Positions 60,886-64,000 of a stretch of DNA of 64,000 nt are shown in pieces; the first letter of the stretch is position 1, and each line of letters begins with the position of its first letter. The stretch covers positions 992,001 to 1,056,000 of the forward strand of contig NZ_FWFO01000001.1 of assembly GCF_900172225.1 (NCBI RefSeq), read 5' to 3'. The notes under the pieces were generated by a model that saw nothing but the letters and a program-made list of their open reading frames with translations, made no database searches and was not told the DNA's origin. This stretch comes from Falsiruegeria litorea R37 (GTDB taxonomy: Bacteria; Pseudomonadota; Alphaproteobacteria; Rhodobacterales; Rhodobacteraceae). The position numbers and the translations under genes were made by a program.

Positions 60886-61974
60886 ATGGTCACACGTTCC
60901 GACATTCAGGCCCGCGCCGCGATGATGCGGGTGCGGTTCGAAGCGGCGGGCGGCCAAGTGGTCGATCCGCCCCTGTTGCAGCCTGCGGGCACCCTGCTGG
61001 ATCTGTACGGCGAAGACATTCGTGCCCGCGCTTATGTAACCTCAGACGCGTTGCGCGGCGAACAGATGATGCGCCCGGATTTCACGGTGCCAGTGGTGCA
61101 GATGCACATGCGCGACGGGGCCGAGCCCGCGCGCTATACCTACTCGGGCGAGGTGTTCCGCCGTCAGGAACACGATCCCGACCGGTCCAATGAATATGTT
61201 CAGGTCGGGTACGAGGTTTTTGACCGCGACGACCCGGCAGCTGCGGATGCCGAGGTGTTCTCGCTCTTTGCATTGCAGCTGCGTGGGCTGTCCTTGCGGG
61301 CGGCCACGGGCGACATCGGTATCCTGATCGCAGCCGTTCAGGGCCTAAAAACAACCGAGCGCCGCAAGGCCGCGTTGATGCGCCATCTTTGGCGACCGCG
61401 ACGGTTCCGCGCGCTTCTGGATCGCTTTGCCGGGCGTACACCGGTGCCTGCCAGCCGCGAGGCGCTGCTGGCGGCGGACAACCCCATGGGGTTCGAAGCG
61501 CCGATGATCGGCAAGCGCAAGGCCGCCGAAATCGAAGCACGGATCGAAGCGCTGCGCGAGGATGCCGCGACGGGCCCAATCTCGGACACGGAAATGGTCG
61601 GCCTCGACAGCTTGCTCGCCGTACGTGAAACGATGCCATTTGCCCTGGAGCAGCTGCGGGATGTGGCAGTGGACCTGCCGCAGATCTCGCCCGCGCTGGA
61701 CCGGCTCGAGGCGCGGATTGCCGCCTTGGCGGCGCGTGGCGTCAACGTGCACGACCTGGATTTCGAGGCCGCCTATGGCCGCACCTCGATGGAGTACTAC
61801 GACGGGTTCGTCTTTGGCTTTTATGCGGAACGTCGGCCCGATCTGCCTCCGATCGCCACGGGTGGACGCTATGACGCGCTGACGCGGCAGTTGGGCAATG
61901 GTGCGGAAATCCCGGCAGTGGGGGGCGTGTTGCGTCCTGACCTGATGCTCGAAATCGAGGAGGCCGCGCAATGA
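60886..61974 (+). CDS. hisZ: ATP phosphoribosyltransferase regulatory subunit
   Basis: The 362-residue protein is a catalytically dead class II synthetase fold: PLLQPAGTLLDLYGEDIRARAYVTSD, MRPDFTVPVVQMHM, YSGEVFRRQEHDP and GGRYDALTRQLGNGAEIPAVGG. HisZ binds the short HisG and makes the first histidine enzyme active and feedback-sensitive. It overlaps hisG by ATGA. Confidence 0.9.
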   Translation: MVTRSDIQARAAMMRVRFEAAGGQVVDPPLLQPAGTLLDLYGEDIRARAYVTSDALRGEQMMRPDFTVPVVQMHMRDGAEPARYTYSGEVFRRQEHDPDRSNEYVQVGYEVFDRDDPAAADAEVFSLFALQLRGLSLRAATGDIGILIAAVQGLKTTERRKAALMRHLWRPRRFRALLDRFAGRTPVPASREALLAADNPMGFEAPMIGKRKAAEIEARIEALREDAATGPISDTEMVGLDSLLAVRETMPFALEQLRDVAVDLPQISPALDRLEARIAALAARGVNVHDLDFEAAYGRTSMEYYDGFVFGFYAERRPDLPPIATGGRYDALTRQLGNGAEIPAVGGVLRPDLMLEIEEAAQ

Positions 61975-62669
61975 GCCTGAAACTCGGTGTGCCGTCCAAG
62001 GGGCGGCTGATGGAAAAGACCTTTGCCTGGTTCGAAAAGCGTGGCGTCAGCCTGTCGCGGACCGGATCTGACCGCGAATACGCAGGCAAGGTCGAAGGGA
62101 TCGACAACGTCCAGCTGGTGCTGCTGTCGGCGGGTGAAATCCCGCGTGAGCTGGCCGCGGGGCGCATTCATCTGGGTGTGACCGGTGCAGATCTCGTGCA
62201 CGAGAAGCTGCCCCGTTGGGAGCAACAGGTCGAAGAGATCGCACCGCTTGGTTTTGGCCAGGCCGACCTGATCATTGCGGTGCCAAGCTGTTGGGTTGAC
62301 GTGGACACGCTAGATGACCTGGACGCCGCCGCGACCGCATTTCGCGAGGTGCACGGCCACCGGATGCGGATTGCCACCAAGTATCACCGTCTGGTGCGCG
62401 AGTTTCTGACCGACAGCGGCGTGGCCGATTTCGCGCTGGTCGATAGTCAGGGCGCGACCGAAGGGACGGTGGCCAATGAAACGGCTGAGGGGATCGCCGA
62501 TATCACCTCGACCGGGGAAACCTTGCGGGCCAATCACCTCAAGATCCTGTCAGATGGCTTGATTCTGCGGTCTCAGGCGACGCTGTGGCGCAGCCGTGAG
62601 GCGCAGTATTCAGCACAAGACAGGGCCACACTGGAAACCCTGCTGGACATGTTCGACAGCGTCCGTTGA
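61971..62669 (+). CDS. hisG: ATP phosphoribosyltransferase, short form
   Basis: The 232-residue protein has LGVPSKGRLMEKTFAWF, SAGEIPRELAAGRIHLGVTGADLVHE and GATEGTVANETAEGIADITSTGETL, the PRPP and catalytic regions of HisG. The C-terminal regulatory domain of the long form is absent, which fits the adjacent hisZ. It makes phosphoribosyl-ATP, the first step to histidine. Confidence 0.93.
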   Translation: MSLKLGVPSKGRLMEKTFAWFEKRGVSLSRTGSDREYAGKVEGIDNVQLVLLSAGEIPRELAAGRIHLGVTGADLVHEKLPRWEQQVEEIAPLGFGQADLIIAVPSCWVDVDTLDDLDAAATAFREVHGHRMRIATKYHRLVREFLTDSGVADFALVDSQGATEGTVANETAEGIADITSTGETLRANHLKILSDGLILRSQATLWRSREAQYSAQDRATLETLLDMFDSVR

Positions 62670-62688
62670 CCGGTGCGTTGGGTCGCTG

Positions 62689-63144
62689 TCAAAGCGGTGG
62701 CCCAACGAACTCTTGGCAATGCGCCTCGGCGATCCGGGCCATTTCGTCGGGCGTCAGAGCCTCGGCCTGCAATGCGGTATGAAAGGCGCGGAACATTGCC
62801 TCGACCTGAAGCGCGGGGGAAAAGATATAGCGCAGCCGTCCGGGCGTATCGCCCACGTTCTTGAATGCATGAACCGTGCCGCGCGGAACAAAGGCCACAT
62901 CGCCCGGTGACATTCGGTGCAACTGACCATCGATTTCGACGTCGAATTCGCCTTCAAGGAAAAAGAACGTCTCGTCTTGTTGGTGGTGGATATGGCGACC
63001 GGGACCTACACCCGGATGAACGATATCCTCGAATACCTCCATCGTGCCGCCAGTTTGATCGCCGGTCAGCAAGATGCGCAGGGTGATGGCACCGGGAAAA
63101 TCCAGTGTTTCGGCATCGGCAAATGAGGTCTTGGCAGGGGTCAT
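62689..63144 (-). CDS. Single-domain cupin protein
   Basis: The ATG at 63144 gives 151 residues. Cupin motif 1 is GPGRHIHHQQDETFFFLEGEFDVEIDG near residue 50 with three His and Glu, motif 2 is VPRGTVHAFKNVGDTPGRLRYI. Such proteins bind a metal and often act in sugar or small-molecule turnover; the role here is unknown. It converges on hisG. Confidence 0.75.
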   Translation of the reverse strand: MTPAKTSFADAETLDFPGAITLRILLTGDQTGGTMEVFEDIVHPGVGPGRHIHHQQDETFFFLEGEFDVEIDGQLHRMSPGDVAFVPRGTVHAFKNVGDTPGRLRYIFSPALQVEAMFRAFHTALQAEALTPDEMARIAEAHCQEFVGPPL

Positions 63145-63203
63145 GGCGGTCTCGTCTCGGCTGCTGCGAACGCTGTTAAACCATAGCGAAATGCCACTGT
63201 CTG

Positions 63204-63533
63204 TCAGGATCGAAACCCCTGCGCGGGCGCACACGCGCTGTGCGGTTCACATTCCGATGAGAGGTTTCTGGGAACATGGACCTTCAAAGGCGTGCGATCG
63301 GAAACCCAGACTTCGAAACTTGCGCAGTCGCGCAGGTGGTCTCGGGTGAAACCTAGATCAGGTAGCAAATGCGGCGAGGTGCAAGCAAGCCGAAGCAGAT
63401 CTTGTTCGATCCGAATATTTGTACGTGTACTGCGCCTAGGGTGTATAAAATGAACCCCTCTCAATCGCTGCTCCAATGCGCGTAGAATGTCGGGGATCCA
63501 GGGGCGATTTTGTGATTTTATCATTGAAAACAT
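63204..63533 (-). CDS. Small uncharacterised basic protein
   Basis: The ATG at 63533 is six bases after GGAGG, and the 109 residues begin MFSMIKSQNRPWIPDILRAL. The middle, IRIEQDLLRLACTSPHLLPDLGFTRDH, recalls the short DUF1127-like proteins of alphaproteobacteria, though I cannot confirm a family. It faces the LysR-type gene head to head across 105 bp and might be controlled by it. It is included because of its strong ribosome-binding site. Confidence 0.45.
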   Translation of the reverse strand: MFSMIKSQNRPWIPDILRALEQRLRGVHFIHPRRSTRTNIRIEQDLLRLACTSPHLLPDLGFTRDHLRDCASFEVWVSDRTPLKVHVPRNLSSECEPHSACAPAQGFRS

Positions 63534-63638
63534 GGAAACCTCCGCATCGTCAAAACAAGGTTATGGCAATGCCAGGGTTGATATCAAACCAAGCTTTCTC
63601 CTATTTAGGATCAGGAAAAGTATTCCATTGGAGAGTTC

Positions 63639-64000
63639 ATGCTCCCACCGCTAAATGCTTTGCGCGCTTTTGAGGCTGCCGCGCGTCATGGTGGCTATAT
63701 CGACGCCGCCGACGAGCTTTGCGTGACACGCGGGGCCGTCAGTCGACATGTGAAACTGCTTGAAGAGCACCTGGGAGTGGCTCTTTTCAGACGCAACCAT
63801 CGGGGTGTTGAACTGACGCAAGCTGGCCAAGCGTTGTTACCGGAACTGACTGACGCCTTTGCTCAGATCGGGCGGGCAACACAAAAGGTTTCAACGGCGG
63901 CCAACGAACTGCGGATCATCTGTCCCCCGGGGCTTTCCATCCGTTGGCTGTTTCCCAGGCTGCAAGGGTTTCGAGAACAGCATCCAGACATCCATGTGCG
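63639..64000 (+). CDS. LysR-type transcriptional regulator, cut by the window end
   Basis: The ATG at 63639 follows GGAGAG. The first 120 codons encode LPPLNALRAFEAAARHGGYI, a helix-turn-helix with ADELCVTRGAVSRHVKLLEEHLG, and VALFRRNHRGVELTQAGQALL, typical of GcvA-like LysR regulators. The start of the ligand-binding domain (NELRIICPPGLSIRWLFPRL) follows before the sequence ends. The rest of the gene lies to the right. Confidence 0.88.
   Translation, partial: MLPPLNALRAFEAAARHGGYIDAADELCVTRGAVSRHVKLLEEHLGVALFRRNHRGVELTQAGQALLPELTDAFAQIGRATQKVSTAANELRIICPPGLSIRWLFPRLQGFREQHPDIHV

Noticed and set aside
1-64000. CRISPR array
   Set aside because: No series of regularly spaced direct repeats was seen. 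The only exact tandem repeat noticed is the two-copy 46-bp duplication.

Overview
The window is a stretch of alphaproteobacterial chromosome, most likely from the Roseobacter group of the Rhodobacterales. This rests on the GC-rich coding style, the hisS-hisZ-hisG cluster with a short HisG and a HisZ partner, the xdhABC genes linked to a BMP-type ABC importer, a dimethylglycine-dehydrogenase-type flavoprotein, and many ATGA-overlapped operons. The species cannot be named from the sequence alone.

Layout. 0-4 kb: end of a carbohydrate or surface-modification region (sulfotransferase cut by the window edge, DegT-type aminotransferase, GMC oxidoreductase), then a DUF983 gene. 4-6.7 kb: MocR-type regulator with a long palindrome in its promoter, and a nitronate monooxygenase. 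6.7-11.1 kb: a probable zinc-responsive operon. A Zur-like palindrome precedes a His-rich DUF2796 (ZrgA-like) protein, an ABC ATPase, an FtsX-type permease, an uncharacterised secreted protein and a DUF3299 protein. 11.2-13.2 kb: a lone outer-membrane efflux lipoprotein that lacks a normal start codon, and a small secreted protein. 13.4-16.7 kb: a cobalamin-riboswitch-controlled BtuFCD-type importer on the minus strand.

16.8-22.7 kb is an AT-richer accessory island at the 3' end of a tRNA-Gln gene, bounded by 22-bp direct repeats that copy the tRNA end. It holds a DUF2971 gene, a 53-aa orphan, and an AvcD-like anti-phage dCTP deaminase whose reading frame is broken by a 46-bp tandem duplication. 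At the tRNA end lies a two-part gene with a winged-helix-like N-terminal part. Its C-terminal part carries, in order, the DxxGR, A, B and C motifs expected of a very small T7-RNA-polymerase or family-A-type polymerase. The two parts share one frame and are separated by a single TGA. A truncated inverted copy of the 5' end of this gene lies at the other edge of the island. No integrase or transposase is visible, so this element is the most unusual part of the window.

22.8-42 kb: ordinary metabolic genes (quinone reductase, haloalkane dehalogenase, 2-hydroxyacid dehydrogenase, gamma-glutamyltransferase, GlcD-type oxidase, dimethylglycine dehydrogenase, Nudix, adenylate cyclase, cupin, AhpD-like protein, an aldo/keto reductase-flavoprotein-DUF938 operon, and a membrane-fusion pair). 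42-52.2 kb: a seven-gene minus-strand purine operon (xdhA-xdhB-xdhC, then ABC ATPase, two permeases and a BMP binding protein), ended by a strong terminator. xdhA has a palindromic dispersed repeat translated in frame. 52.5-64 kb: dnaE, a DUF3604 protein behind a 24-bp perfect palindrome, slyX, an enoyl-CoA hydratase, hisS-hisZ-hisG, a cupin, a small ORF and the start of a LysR-type regulator cut by the right edge.
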